Source of the DNA: Trichoplax sp. H2
Taxonomy: Eukaryota; Placozoa; Uniplacotomia; Trichoplacea
DNA length: 64,000 nucleotides
NCBI GenBank assembly: GCA_003344405.1
Contig: NOWV01000001.1
Coordinates: 434,001-498,000 of the forward strand
Direction of reading: 5' to 3'
In this document: piece after piece, positions 1-12,200 of the stretch
Position numbering within the stretch: position 1 is the stretch's first letter
Layout of the letters: each line of letters starts with the position of its first letter
The notes under the pieces: model-generated
Database searches by the model: none
Told to the model about the DNA's origin: nothing
Seen by the model: the letters and a program-made list of their open reading frames with translations, nothing else
Program-made: the position numbers and the translations under genes

Positions 1-1993
1 AAAGATTCAACAATAAAGTCTACTATTCACGCTCATTTATCCAATTATTTTAACTAAAAAGGTTTAAAAATTGATTTGAAAATCCTTACAACAACAATAA
101 CAGAGAAGACGACTAAGGAAAAAAATCATATCGTCATAGCAGAAAATAATCACTCTCATCCCAGTGATCATTTCCTAGAAATAGAATGTTTGCAATAACT
201 AGTTAGTTACTAAAGCGTATATTGAAAAATTAATTACAAGGTTAATAACCTTTAATTCTCATAACTACAGCTGCGGTAGTTTATAACTAGCCCTATTACA
301 TAAATACCATTACTGTACTGGATATTACGTATATTATGCTGTTGAGATATTCCGATACTCAAAAGATGAATTATTAACATTAAATATCTCTACGACGCTA
401 CTACCCTAGCTAACTTATGCTGTGGTTGATACAATCTCTTCATACGGTCATCATGAGATCGCCAACTCTATGAATTGAGAACTCTTAAAGATATCGTTGA
501 AAATTCATCAATCACGCTTTGCAGTCATAATATCCAATTGATTTTATTGCAAAAATGTACTCTAATACAGCCTAATAATAAGTCATAATCCTTATATCCA
601 TAGAATTTTAAAGGTCTTCAATGTTATAACTGCAAAGTTGCGAATACGTCTAAAATTTAATATCAAAATCAAAACTTTAATTCCTTGTCTAGGCGCTGGC
701 TAATCAACAACACAGCGCATTCTCATAATATTGTACGGAGAAAAAAAAATTCACACCTATGTACTGCTGAGAACTCCTTAAAAATCGCAATCGAGAATTT
801 TTAACTTTATTACGAAAGAGGAATTTAAAAACTCTTCCTATGCCTAAAATAGGATAGTAATCTACTTTTTGACACCTGTTTCCAATTTAGAAATATTTTG
901 GGTTATTTCATCAGACCATACTGTTACAGTTCAGCACGTGGGAAAATGGCGGCCCATCAAATGAAAACATACACCGCCTTTATTGCATGATGTAAATGAT
1001 GCAATGCGTCCAAAGTGGACGATATTTGTACGATATTACATGTGAAATAGCGCAAATGATATAATGACTATTATAAGGCGAAGTAGTCTGTTTAGATCGA
1101 TCTTGAACGATCGAATCGACGAACTAGTTCAATTATTCAATTTTTTCCACCATTTTTAATATTGGTACGACGTGATTGAGAAATGCGTTGACATACAGTA
1201 AACGTATACGGTTGATAGTATCCAAGTCTAGTCTACGTATATAATTTTGTATTCATGAGAATGCCATATTGCATAGCTTGTATATATATACATACGTCTT
1301 ATAGGCAAAGCATCGCGTCATCACTTTTTCTTCCACATTATTATGCCGCAATAGGCATTCATGAGGAATAGCATATGCATTTCCCTAAAAATAATATAGT
1401 TTGCCCTTCGACTAAATATTATCTTTACATAATATGATAAAATTCTTTTTAAGATTAGTTAAGAGTTTATTCTTAATTAAAAAACTTTCTTCGCTATTAA
1501 TTAAATAAAAAATTTCTTTTTAATATCGCGCTGAGAACCGGTATAGAAAGAGTATTAAATTAATTTATTAGCAGATAGATAGACAACTTTATAAACGTAA
1601 TTAAGAATTTATGATATAGAAAACCTTCATTTTATTATGCTGATGATTTAAATATAAAACTATTTTAAAATTACTCTCTTCTATATTATGAAATAATTTA
1701 TTCACTTCAAATCGAGATGGGCTTTGAAATATAAATTAGAGAGTAAAAATTAAACGGCTAACCACATTTACTGAAATAAAAGTCGTATTTTTAGCAGGAT
1801 TTATGCGACTAGATAGATTGTACCTTAAAATATATTATATTCTTTGTTGTCAAGTAAATAATCCCGATTAAAATAATTAAAAAGTATAAATTGGACATGA
1901 AAATATTTGCTATTTATAAGAAATAAAGCTTAGCTTTACATGCAGACGGCAAGAATAAATTTTAAAATCGACATCCTTTATTTTATGTTACAG
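1..1993. other. non-coding stretch, no gene seen
   Basis: AT-rich sequence with no open frame resembling a known protein on either strand. It may include an upstream intron or 5' region of the gene whose exons appear at 1994-2526, because the exon at 1994 needs an upstream exon ending in phase 1. I could not find that exon here. The only notable site is the promoter-like element at 935-953. Confidence 0.5.
935..953. promoter_or_regulatory. E-box plus YY1/TISU-like element
   Basis: CACGTG (935-940) is followed three bases later by AAAATGGCGGC (943-953), which matches the YY1 / TISU translation-initiator consensus found at short-5'UTR promoters in animals. The ATG inside it (946) opens a frame of only 14 codons with no in-frame donor before the stop. 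It is therefore more likely a core promoter element than a coding start. Which gene it serves is unknown; the + strand exons at 1994 are the nearest. Confidence 0.35.
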
Positions 1994-2526
1994 GTAATTC
2001 AGTTAGAATTCATAGCGTATTTAAAGCAAGCGACTTTAATACAGCTGCTGGTAAGAAGACTAGAATAAGATTTAAAAAAACTGTAGATTGTTGCGTCCTT
2101 TTTGTCTTTACTTACAATTAAATCAAAAATTTCAATTATTATAGACGCGGCGGCATCTGTGCCACCATCAATACCACCGTCGCCTCCGCCATATTACAGA
2201 ACGGCGATTAACGTTGGCAACTTAGCTAGAGAGGATAATAACAACCATGAGACGGCTGTTTCAGTCCCGAACGATATTGTTACCTCTGCATCAATTGCTA
2301 CAGCTGCCGTTAACAATTTAGTACCAATGATTTCGGTATGGAATAGTAGTGACTGTCTACCGCATCCGCATTCGCAAATTATATCATTTTCTCCTACAAG
2401 TGGCCATTTTGTCCGAAGCCAGCCTTATGGTAATTGTTACTGCCCTCCATCTGCTGTGGATCCATCGCATCGCCCGATTGCAACTACACCTAGAGGCACA
2501 GAATTTATCCCGCAACCTAATCACGG
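1994..2526 (+). CDS. unidentified gene, two internal exons (partial)
   Basis: There are two likely exons, 1994-2050 and 2145-2526. The first follows TTATGTTACAG and ends at GCTG^GTAAGA. The second follows TTCAATTATTATAG and ends at CACGG^GTATGT. Phases agree: the terminal G of the first plus AC of the second makes Asp, giving an open frame of about 146 codons across the join. The second exon encodes a proline-rich stretch (PPSIPPSPPPYY) and a Ser/Pro/Asn/His-rich, low-complexity segment with no recognisable domain. It resembles an intracellular tail or linker. A possible terminal exon at 4328-4367 fits the phase and gives SFRRRHQGKFNL then stop, but its acceptor is weak. The 5' end was not located. 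Function unknown. Confidence 0.4.
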
Positions 2527-5500
2527 GTATGTATTGTATGTTAGATAATTAATTTCTATGTTTGAACGATTATTTCTATCTCAATTGAATATGCCATACT
2601 CTATGTTACTTGACAGATTGACATGTACTACCGCACTCTGCTAATATTACTGTAGTTATTTTTGAAGCGAAATCGCTAATGTCTATCTCGCCCACTCTAT
2701 TACCATAACTTGCGACTAGCATTAAATCCAATCTATTCATTATTTTTTAACCCCTTACTACATTACTCGATTGATTTGCATTCATACTATCTTGATGAAA
2801 GTCTTTTGTTAATCTACTGATTTTAAGATACCGCTGTGGTAATTATTTTACTGTATATTGACATGGCATTATAATTCAATATTTTCTTCAGCAGTGAATA
2901 TTTTCATTTACGGGAACCTATAGCGACGTTACAGGGAAGTCCATATTAAAAATTTTGAATGAAATTTTGTAAGGATCAACCTATCTATAGCATAACATCA
3001 ACTTTCAAGACGTTCTACAAGATTTTATAATATGTTGCAAAAAATTACATTAACAGATATTGGTAATTATAAAAATACTAGAACTATAAATTAGGCCTTT
3101 AAAGCTCTAATTAAAACAGTACAGCTGTCCGACATGTTGCCTACTGCAGTCAAACAATTCATTTAATTGTACTGTAGGTTTCGCATTTGTTCTTAAAATA
3201 TAAGAAATGCTTCGATGCTATGATTAACATGAATGTTAGAGTTTCGATCTATATAAATATAAGACAGTATCTATACGTATATGTATAAAAATTCGTTTCT
3301 ACGGTCTGTTTCATTGATTCGTTCAATATTGAACGTTAACGTTTTTAAAAATTACATACATTCGTTCGCAACAAGTCACAATTTTATAGCGATGATCATA
3401 AGGCTATAAAAAAATCATTAAATTATTTTATAAAATTAATTACTGTAATCAAATGAATTTTAAATTCTGTTTAGTGTCTCTGATATACTTAAGTTGAGTA
3501 ATACTATATCACGACTTTCATGTTCTATCTTCTCTATGTACTTGTATTTTAAAAATTCATTTGTATCGTTAACAAAATGACAAAAGTTATGTATTTGTCA
3601 TGAGAGTTTCTCAGCTATTTTCTTTTAATGAAAGCAAATAAATGACTAACAATGTGAAAAAACGAGTGATGAAATTCGTTGCAATGTTCTTAAGCCGAAT
3701 AGTTATTTTATTTATGTCAGTGTAATACCCAATTAAGATACGTTGTTAGCATCAAAAATAAATTTCTTTACACAGCTAGTACAGCATAACTGAATTGCTA
3801 AAATGACTCTAATCGTGTTATATTATTACTATAGATGGGAGAATACTGTAGCATTGAAAGTTGCAACGTAAAATTATTTTGGGATTAGTCTGTTTAGTAT
3901 TTCCTAATTGCTATTCCCAGCAGTAATATCGTTGAAATTAGGCGTACTCTGCTCCATCCTTTTAAGTTTAATGTTTTCTAAATTTGCGTGCATTTTCGCT
4001 AAATCATTTTCAAATGTTATCATATATCATGATCGAATTTCATTGCCGATTCTCATCTCCGTAATTGCTATTCCGAGTAAATATCGTGAAAGTTGGGGAT
4101 ACTGTATTCTCGTTTCTAGACATCACCTGAAATTTTTGCATACCAGCATCACTATATTTTATCTCTGATTTTACGTCTTTTTATTTACTACTCCTGTTGC
4201 TATCGTAATCCTTTTTAATTGACCTACTAATATTTAAGTTTAAGGATACTATTATGAAAATATCTTTAGATTTACAACATTGTATTTACTCTGTAATTTT
4301 TAAGCAACAGTTTGACTTTACGCGTAGTAGCTTCCGCCGTAGGCATCAAGGAAAATTTAATTTGTAATCGACTATTCCCTGCTGATACCAGGCGGTGGCG
4401 TAGGTATCTGCGATAACTGTATACAATTTCCATTTTGTTCATGTAATAACTGGAAAATTTTTTAAAGACTGCACCAATAGAATCGCTTTACTTTTTAATT
4501 AACATCACATATGGCTATACTACGTATAAATTTTCTATCATAACGCGCTTCCTAGTTTCATCCACATTCATTAACTGACATTGCAGTTGTTACACTCGAC
4601 GTGAATACTTTTATTGCTTCTATTGATGCTATACGTTGTTCATAAATTGTTTAATACGACGCATTTCTAATATTTATCACTGATTATTAGCTGAAATTGC
4701 TACCAAATTCTATTTGTACTCTTTACATTTGTCATTTCCTACAAATACATAGTTAGCGCTTATTGCATCTTGTTCGTAAGCTTCCTTACTGTTAATATGA
4801 TACATCTCTACATGTCTAGGTATTATAGTTAGCTAAAATTGTTACGCTACCTTTAAACTAAGTATGAATTATTTCATTTGAAATCGAAGCTTATCTACTT
4901 TTTCTTCTTTGCATAGTTATTAGTTACTAGTAAATAGATGCATGATTTCTCAGTGCTTTTATTTGATTTGCATTAGAGAGATTAAATTAGCACTAACAGT
5001 TAAAGTTGTAGTTATTTCCTTATGATTGATAACCTACCGAGCTTTTATTGATATATACGTATGTATTTTTTTAATCGCTTTAAAGAACTCGTTGCGCTCA
5101 TACTAACATAAAGGAAATAACATTCCGCACTACCTTATATAATACTACACCGGCATAAAATACCGCAGTTTAGGCGCTCCTCTTTTAACATCGTTAACAG
5201 TTACTGCACACGTTCAATATCGAGAATATACGATACATTTCACCGACAGTTTACTTGATTTTAGAAATGCGCAGGTACTACTCGTCTCTTGTCATAGGAG
5301 TCTAAATTTCCGGACTATCGTAGTTTTTTAGTGCGCTAGAATGATCGCAGTCGCAGCTATTCGCTGAAAAGCTCATTTTTATGGGATAAAGTACATGTAT
5401 GTGCATAAATTTTAAACTTATATATAAATCCGCAAGATTATTCAATGTTGTAAGTGCGCTAAAACGATCCTGGTCGCCATTATCAACTTAAAGTCTCGTA

Positions 5501-5777
5501 ATTTCGTGAAGCGGCTATCGGTATATAGTTTCTCAGGACGATCAACATTTTGTCAGTTGGAGTGATTCCATTTAATGATATCAACCGCAAAGCTTAGATC
5601 AACGGATAGATATTCTCTCAAACCGGCGTAATCATCTTCTTTCTGCCAATTAATATATTCAATAATCGCTGTGATCAACTGAAAATTCATGTCACAAGAT
5701 TGCTATTTCATAAATCTTCTTTGGAAAATTGATAAAAATATCAGATTGCATAGAATGAGCTTCAGCGGACAGGAACA
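2527..5777. other. non-coding stretch, no supported gene
   Basis: AT-rich sequence, probably intron or 3' flank of the gene at 1994-2526. The frame at 3908-4168 begins at a TTG, is hydrophobic by base composition and matches no family I know. Apart from the weak terminal-exon candidate at 4328-4367 I see nothing functional. Confidence 0.45.
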
Positions 5778-6455
5778 GTTAGAATCATTTGAAAACTCTA
5801 AAAGTTTATCAATATCGGATAATATATCATCTAACAGTGACGGCTAGAATTATTTAAAAAGTCTACAAGCCTACGAATACAGATAATCTTTGGGTTAGAA
5901 CTTGGAATAGGGGTAGTTTTTCTTCAAATGCTTCAGAAGACTGATAGTTAGATTATTAAGTAAACTGTGACCTGACAGCAACGACTAAAATCATTCAAAA
6001 GCGCTAAAAGTTTACAAATATACTTGTATATATCCTGTCAAGTTTACTACTGGCGGTAATTAGAGCCATCCCAAAGCAATAAAATTTTACGTATGTACTC
6101 GTATATATCTTCGGGAGTAAATTTAAGCTGACACCAACGACGGGAATTATTGCATAGCGAGAAAAGTTTACGTCTAAGTCCTATCAGGGTGATTTTCCTT
6201 AGACGGCAACGACTAGAATCATTGGAAAGCGCTAAAAGTTGATCAAAATATACTCGTATATCCTACCCAGTAAATTGATGGCAGTGATTAGAATAATTCG
6301 AAAGCACTAAAAGTTTACGAATATATTTGTATTTATTTTATGGAGTAATTCAAACTGATACCAACGACTAGAATCATTGCAAAACGCGAAAAGTAAATCA
6401 AAATAGATGTCCTATTGAACAAATTTTCAACTAACAGCAACAACTAGAATCATAT
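5778..6455. repeat. degenerate tandem repeat, about 77-bp unit
   Basis: About nine diverged copies share a core of the form CAACGACTAGAATCATT, then GAAAAGCGCTAAAAGTTTAC and a pyrimidine-rich ATACTCGTATATCC segment. Cores are seen near 5781, 5846, 5950, 5984, 6062, 6145, 6214, 6290, 6369 and 6446, mostly 65-85 bp apart. There is no open frame through the units. It looks like an old decaying minisatellite. Confidence 0.6.
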
Positions 6456-6721
6456 TCTAATTGATTAGAAGGTGATTACTCAGAAAAGCTTTTTCTCTCT
6501 GCCGCATACAGTTAGCTTTGTAGCGGCCACAGTTATTCTAACATCCTAAAGAAGATTATCATCAGTCAAAATTGACGAAATATCCTTCGTATCCATTGAA
6601 TCTATTCTGATCATAGCAACGATTGGAATTATCTAGGTGCGTTGGAAGAAGATGCTCATCTTGAGAAGACCCTTGTCCTTCGCATGGAATGGAGACTTTT
6701 AGTTTAGGTTTCTTCATTTCA

Positions 6722-6935
6722 ATAGTAAAAAACTCTATTCCATGCGATCAGTACAGCCTATTAACTCTTCATCTAATTATTTTTGTTCAGTGCCGGCAGG
6801 ATATAAGTTCTGGTAGTTCCATCGACTAGAAAACCCATCCCATGCAACAAATACAGTCTATTAACTTTCACTCTAATTATATCTTTATTTCAGTGGGTCA
6901 GAACGGTTCCAGTAGCTCCATCCACTGAGAAATCC
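6722..6935. repeat. two diverged direct repeats of about 110 bp
   Basis: The stretch from CTATTCCATGCGATCAGTAC (about 6733) to the GACTAGAAAACCCATC near 6820 is repeated as CATCCCATGCAACAAATAC through CACTGAGAAATCCATC (about 6836-6935). Shared landmarks are CAGTCTATTAACT, CTCTAATTAT, TTCAGTG and GGTAGTTCCATC. The copies have diverged by substitutions and small indels. No coding role is seen. Confidence 0.5.
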
Positions 6936-9282
6936 ATCTCTTATGGCGGACACATTCCTAGTTTTCCATAGACCATCACATATAGCGTACGTTGTATTAA
7001 TTCTACAGTATTTCTCTCTGCCTATCTTCTATCTTTAAATCTAGTAATACCCTTGATTTCTGCTTCATATCTGAAATATTTGCAATGCTGTTGGTGTCGG
7101 CACTCAGTTTACTTCACGATAGCTTACACGCAGTTCTACAGCCGGCAACTATTTCAATATTACGCAATTTGCAGTCTAAAATAGACAATCTATTTCTATT
7201 AAACATATTGATGCCCACCTCTCAATGGTCACTAATCCAAATTCTCTCGAACCATTAAATTCTCCATCATCATTTCTAGGATAGTAACACCTTTTTAATA
7301 TATTGGAATGAATTTCCTTTCTACTATTAACTAGAAACTTGTGCAGTGAACTAGAGTAATTCTTCTACTTTCATATCGGCTGAAAGTTTTCTTCTATACA
7401 ACGAAAATACAAATTTCTAGAGAACTCGCTAGATTCTAGAAGAATGTTAGTCGCTGCTGTTAGCTGGAAAAAAACTCACTTCTGGCACCAATAATCTTTT
7501 CTTGGTCATCCTATTTCTATTCGTTTCTCATAAGGATTGTGGAATGGACTAATCCGTAGAAGCAACTATCCTTTAGCAGCATTACGATAGATTTTCCTTC
7601 TTTTACGCGGTACAAATACAAAGTCATTTACAAAAGTATTTAGCAGTCTAAACGGATTAAGTATTGCCAGAATAATCATTTATTTTATTTTATAGAATCC
7701 TTTCTAGTTGACAGTAATGAAATAATTGACTCTGAATATGAATAGACAAACAGTTAAAAAAATTGACGCTATTTGAATGTCCTTTACGCTATTTCACTTT
7801 CCTTTCTGTCATCCCTTCTATCCCTTCGCTATCATCAGCATAGGCAATCAAGTGAATAACCTTCAATAACGCATGGATCGCTGGAATAGATCACCAAATC
7901 AATCCAATATCGCACTATAACTAGAATAACTAGTGTAATGTAAATGGAACGATAAGAAATACCGTCCATACAATATCGCCTAATTAACATGGCAAGGGTA
8001 GGAGTTACTTGTTATTTCAAACAAGTTTTATTTTTTAAATTATTGAAATCAACGTTGTATCAATTATTTAAAAACAACTTTTGTGAAACAGACAAACAGC
8101 TCTATCTTCTATCGGTAATACTAACACATTTCAAAAAATTAAAGAAAGTGAATAAATACTTGGTACTGTGATTATACAATATTATGAACATAATTGAGAC
8201 AAGAACAAGTTGGATTCTAAGACACAAATCTAGAGTTCAAATAAGAAAAACAAAAATTTCATCTTTCTGCAGTAGTACCATAATGTCGATCTTTTGGCTT
8301 AAAAATTCTTTAAAATTATTCTACTAATAGCTATATCATGTATCTGAATAGGTGAACATTAAAATATTCAATTGATCGCATATATTAGGCTGAGATCATA
8401 CCATCACATTATCAAAATGGATTATGATTACTATGATGAATGATTTCTTGAAAATTGATCTAAATATTGGCTGTGGCCATTTACCAGCGGAGAATGAGGC
8501 TTGATTCAGTTCTTTATCTTAAGATCATTTTTCATCTTTTATGGTATCAATATAATAAAATAATATTGGCCATCTTAATTAGTTATCTACATCATCATTT
8601 TTAGAGGGACTTGACATAAGCTACCGTACAACATTTAAAATAAAAAAAAATCGAAATAGAATCGATAAAGCGGATAGTAAAACCATTACAAATGAGTAAA
8701 ATCATGATACAGCAAGCTATATCCACAATTTTACAGCTATGCATTAAAATGATTGGACTTCCTGTAGGATAAATCATCATGATTCATATTTATCTTGAAT
8801 TACAGACTAGTTTTTATCAAATTAAAGACAAGTAATAAAGGCGAATACAAGATTTAACTAGACATAAAGTTCACTTATGTTTTAATAGAGTTTAGTCTAT
8901 GGTCGGGGTTAGCATTTTAGAAATAAATGGATGTTAAATTATTAACGCTAAGCAAGCAAAATGGAGCTGATTTTAATTCTTTCAAGTGATTTTTCTCACT
9001 GGGCTTTCCCGTTGAGATTCAATGATGAATTGGCAAAGGATATCATTTATTCATTTGCCTACTGATGTAGTAATTAATGAAATATTTCCTCCTTTGCTGG
9101 TCAAAATTTGCCTAGGGGATTAACACTATTTGTAAGATTGGTTGAAAATGATCCATTTTTATTTTTGTTTATTGCGCTACGGTAATGTGGGATTCCGCTT
9201 GATTAGAGTATCTTTCGAATAGATTTTCCGTCTTGATTTCATCCATTTTCTCTCTCTTTACTTTATGATTTATTGTAATGTA
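6936..9282. other. intergenic stretch, no gene seen
   Basis: AT-rich spacer ending at the 3' end of the minus-strand coiled-coil gene. Open frames here are short and uncharacteristic. The 3' untranslated region of that gene must lie just below 9283. I see no RNA gene. Confidence 0.5.
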
Positions 9283-12200
9283 TTAAAAATCAAATGTAGA
9301 AGCGCCTCCTGGTGTACGAGCACCTCGTCGAACAAGTTGAGTAGCTTCCGCTCGTTTACTATTGGATGGTGATTTTACGGAAGCGGATGATGTACTTCTT
9401 TGCTGGCTTAATGGCGTAGATTGTTGAGGCTTAGTTTCTTTGGCTTTTTGTACTGGTGTCGATGGCAAATTAGGATATTTAGCTTTCATTTCATTGGATC
9501 TGGCAAAGGCATTGACTCTACCCTGTACAAATGGACTAGTATAACTTGATAATGGTGTCTTAGTAGGCGATGCACTCGATCGATTTGCATCAACATCATT
9601 CACTTTAGATCTTATTAACGCTGGCTCAGGTGTTTTAGGCAATGGTAATGGAGGAGAAGTACTAGGCATCGATGGCGGCGTTGTTTGCGATTTTGGTGAT
9701 GGCTTTGTCGGTCCAACATAAGAAGGACGATTAACACCAGCTGGTGTTGTCGCATTCTCATAGAATCGTTTTGGTTCAACATATCGATCACGGGTTTTTA
9801 CGTTGGATGGACTTTTACCAACATTGGATAAATTACTAGTTGAACCACCTAATTTTGTCATGGGTAGACGTGATTTTGATAGTGTATCATTGCTTGATTT
9901 ATTGGGTGATGAAGTTCGTAACGCGACCATCGATTCACTAGCATTCCAAGCTGATGGCGATTTAGCTCGATAATCGGATTTAGTTGGCGAATTTAAAACA
10001 CTTTCCGACACGGTCGGTTTCAACGCATTATTTAATGGTCGTCGTTGATTACTACTATCATAATTAAGTGGACGCTCAGGGATTAATGGCGATTTTCGAG
10101 CAGTAGTATCTTGTGCTTGTTGATGAACTTGTTTTTCACGCACTTCTTGTTGTAATCGTTCAATATTTCGAATTCTTTCTTCTAATTCTTGCTTTTCTTG
10201 TAATCGTCGTTCATGATCTAATCGACGTTTCCTTTCTAATTCTAATATCTCTTCTTCCTTTCTTTTCTCTTCTTGTAACCGTAGCTGTCTTTCACGTTCC
10301 AATTTTTCTTCCTCTAACAATTTCTCCTTCATTTTTAACTCTTCTAGGCGTTTTTCTTGCTCTTGTCGACGTCGTTCTTGCTCAAGTAATTCTTCCGATT
10401 TAACTTTCTCTTCCATAGTACGCAATTGCTTCTCATATTCAAGCCGTTGGTGTTCGATGCGGGTTTCTTTCATGCGTAATTCTTCCATGCGCTTGATAAA
10501 TTCTTGTTGGCGTTGTTTCTCTAATCCACTTAATTCATCCTCTTTGACTTTTATTTCTTTCTCTCTTAGATTACGTTCATTATCTAGTTGTTGCTCTTTC
10601 AATCTTAACTGACGGCGTAATTCCAATATCTCTTCATACTGATCATTGCGTTTTTTCTGTTCTGTCAGTAATTGGTCATGTTGTTGTTGAACAACTTTTT
10701 CAATGTCTTCAATGCGTTTACGCAATCGAACCGTTTCTTCTTGCTCATTAAATTGTATTTCATACTTTTTATGCATTAAATCGCGTGATCTTTCCTCGAT
10801 ATCATGCTGTATTTTCACCAATTCATCGCGCTGTTTCTTAATATTTAATTTTTCATTCTCGATTTTTTCACGCGCTTCCAATAATTCTTGTTGTGCGCGT
10901 TGATCGACGTAGGATTTTTCTTGCGTTAAATATTTCTGCTGCATATCTACTTCTTTTTGTAATAGCTGTAATTGATTGGCTTTTTGTTCAATAGCAGCAG
11001 CTTGCTGTTGTAATTGCTCTTCTTTTTGACGCCAATAATGTTGTTGTTGCTGATTGTACAGTACTTGTTCTTGATCGCGTTTCTTCAATTCTAAATCTTT
11101 CTCACCTAATTGTTCTTGTTGACGTTGTAATTCTAATTGCCTCTCGGTTAATTGATGTGTAATTTGATTATGTTGTTCTTGCATTTGATACCATTGGCGC
11201 TGTAAATCTTGTTGATTTTGTTCAACAACTTTCCATTCGCGTTCTAATTGTTTCTTTTGCAATTCGAGCTCACCAAGTTGTCGTCGCCGACGTTGTTTCA
11301 TCAGATGGACAGCATATTGGTCGTGTTCATCATGATTAGGGTTGCGATCGCCATCGATATGATTTAAATTTTGCCGACTTGATCGCCATTGGTATGTTGC
11401 AGCCATCCCTTGTTGTTCCAATTGTCTATCCTGCTCGAAAGAAGTAGATTGATGAGTATTAATTGATTAATTAGTGAATTAATCCTTACACAATTAATCT
11501 GTCAATATGCAATGAAGGTGCAGTAGCTAACTAAAATTACTCCTCTCGTTTCAATTGCTTATCCCACTAAAATACAGTGATTCGTAAGTATGAATCGATT
11601 AATTAGGTATTAACTCATGCATAATCTATTAGTATACAATTAAAGTACAGTAGCTAACAAACTCTTCTCGTTCTAGTTGCCCATTCTGCTCGAATGAAAT
11701 CGGTACATATGTATGAATCGATTAACTATGACATTAATTCTTTAATAGCCGATCTATCATATGCAATTAAGGTAAGTAGCTAACGAACTCCTCTTATTCT
11801 AGTTACCTATCCTACTCGGATGAAGTCAATGCTTAAGCATGAATCGGTTAATTAGAGATATAAATTCTTCTATAATTATAATCTAACTATTACCAGTAAC
11901 TAAGGTAAAGTAGATAACTAAAATTAGTCCTCTTGTTTTAATTGCCTATCCTCCTCGATTGAGGTCGCTTTATGAATTTGTATCAATTAATTCCGGTATT
12001 AATTCTTATATTATATCTATGTATCTAATCTAACTATCACGATCGATTTAAGGTACAGTGGCTAGCTAAAGTTAGTCCTCTTGTTTCCATTGCCTATCCT
12101 ACTCAAATGAAGTCGATACATGAGTATGAATCGATTCATTAGAGCATTAATTGTTGTGCAATCTAGCAATCGCTATATAATTAAGGAATGGTAGCTAGCT

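Noticed and set aside
3908-4168. 86-codon frame with hydrophobic segments
   Set aside because: It starts at TTG. The composition is what AT-rich DNA gives, and there is no splice or family support.
10113-10403. Open frame on the + strand, hydrophobic protein
   Set aside because: It lies antisense to the Gln/Glu-rich coiled-coil exon. The hydrophobic composition is the expected complement of Glu/Lys/Gln codons.
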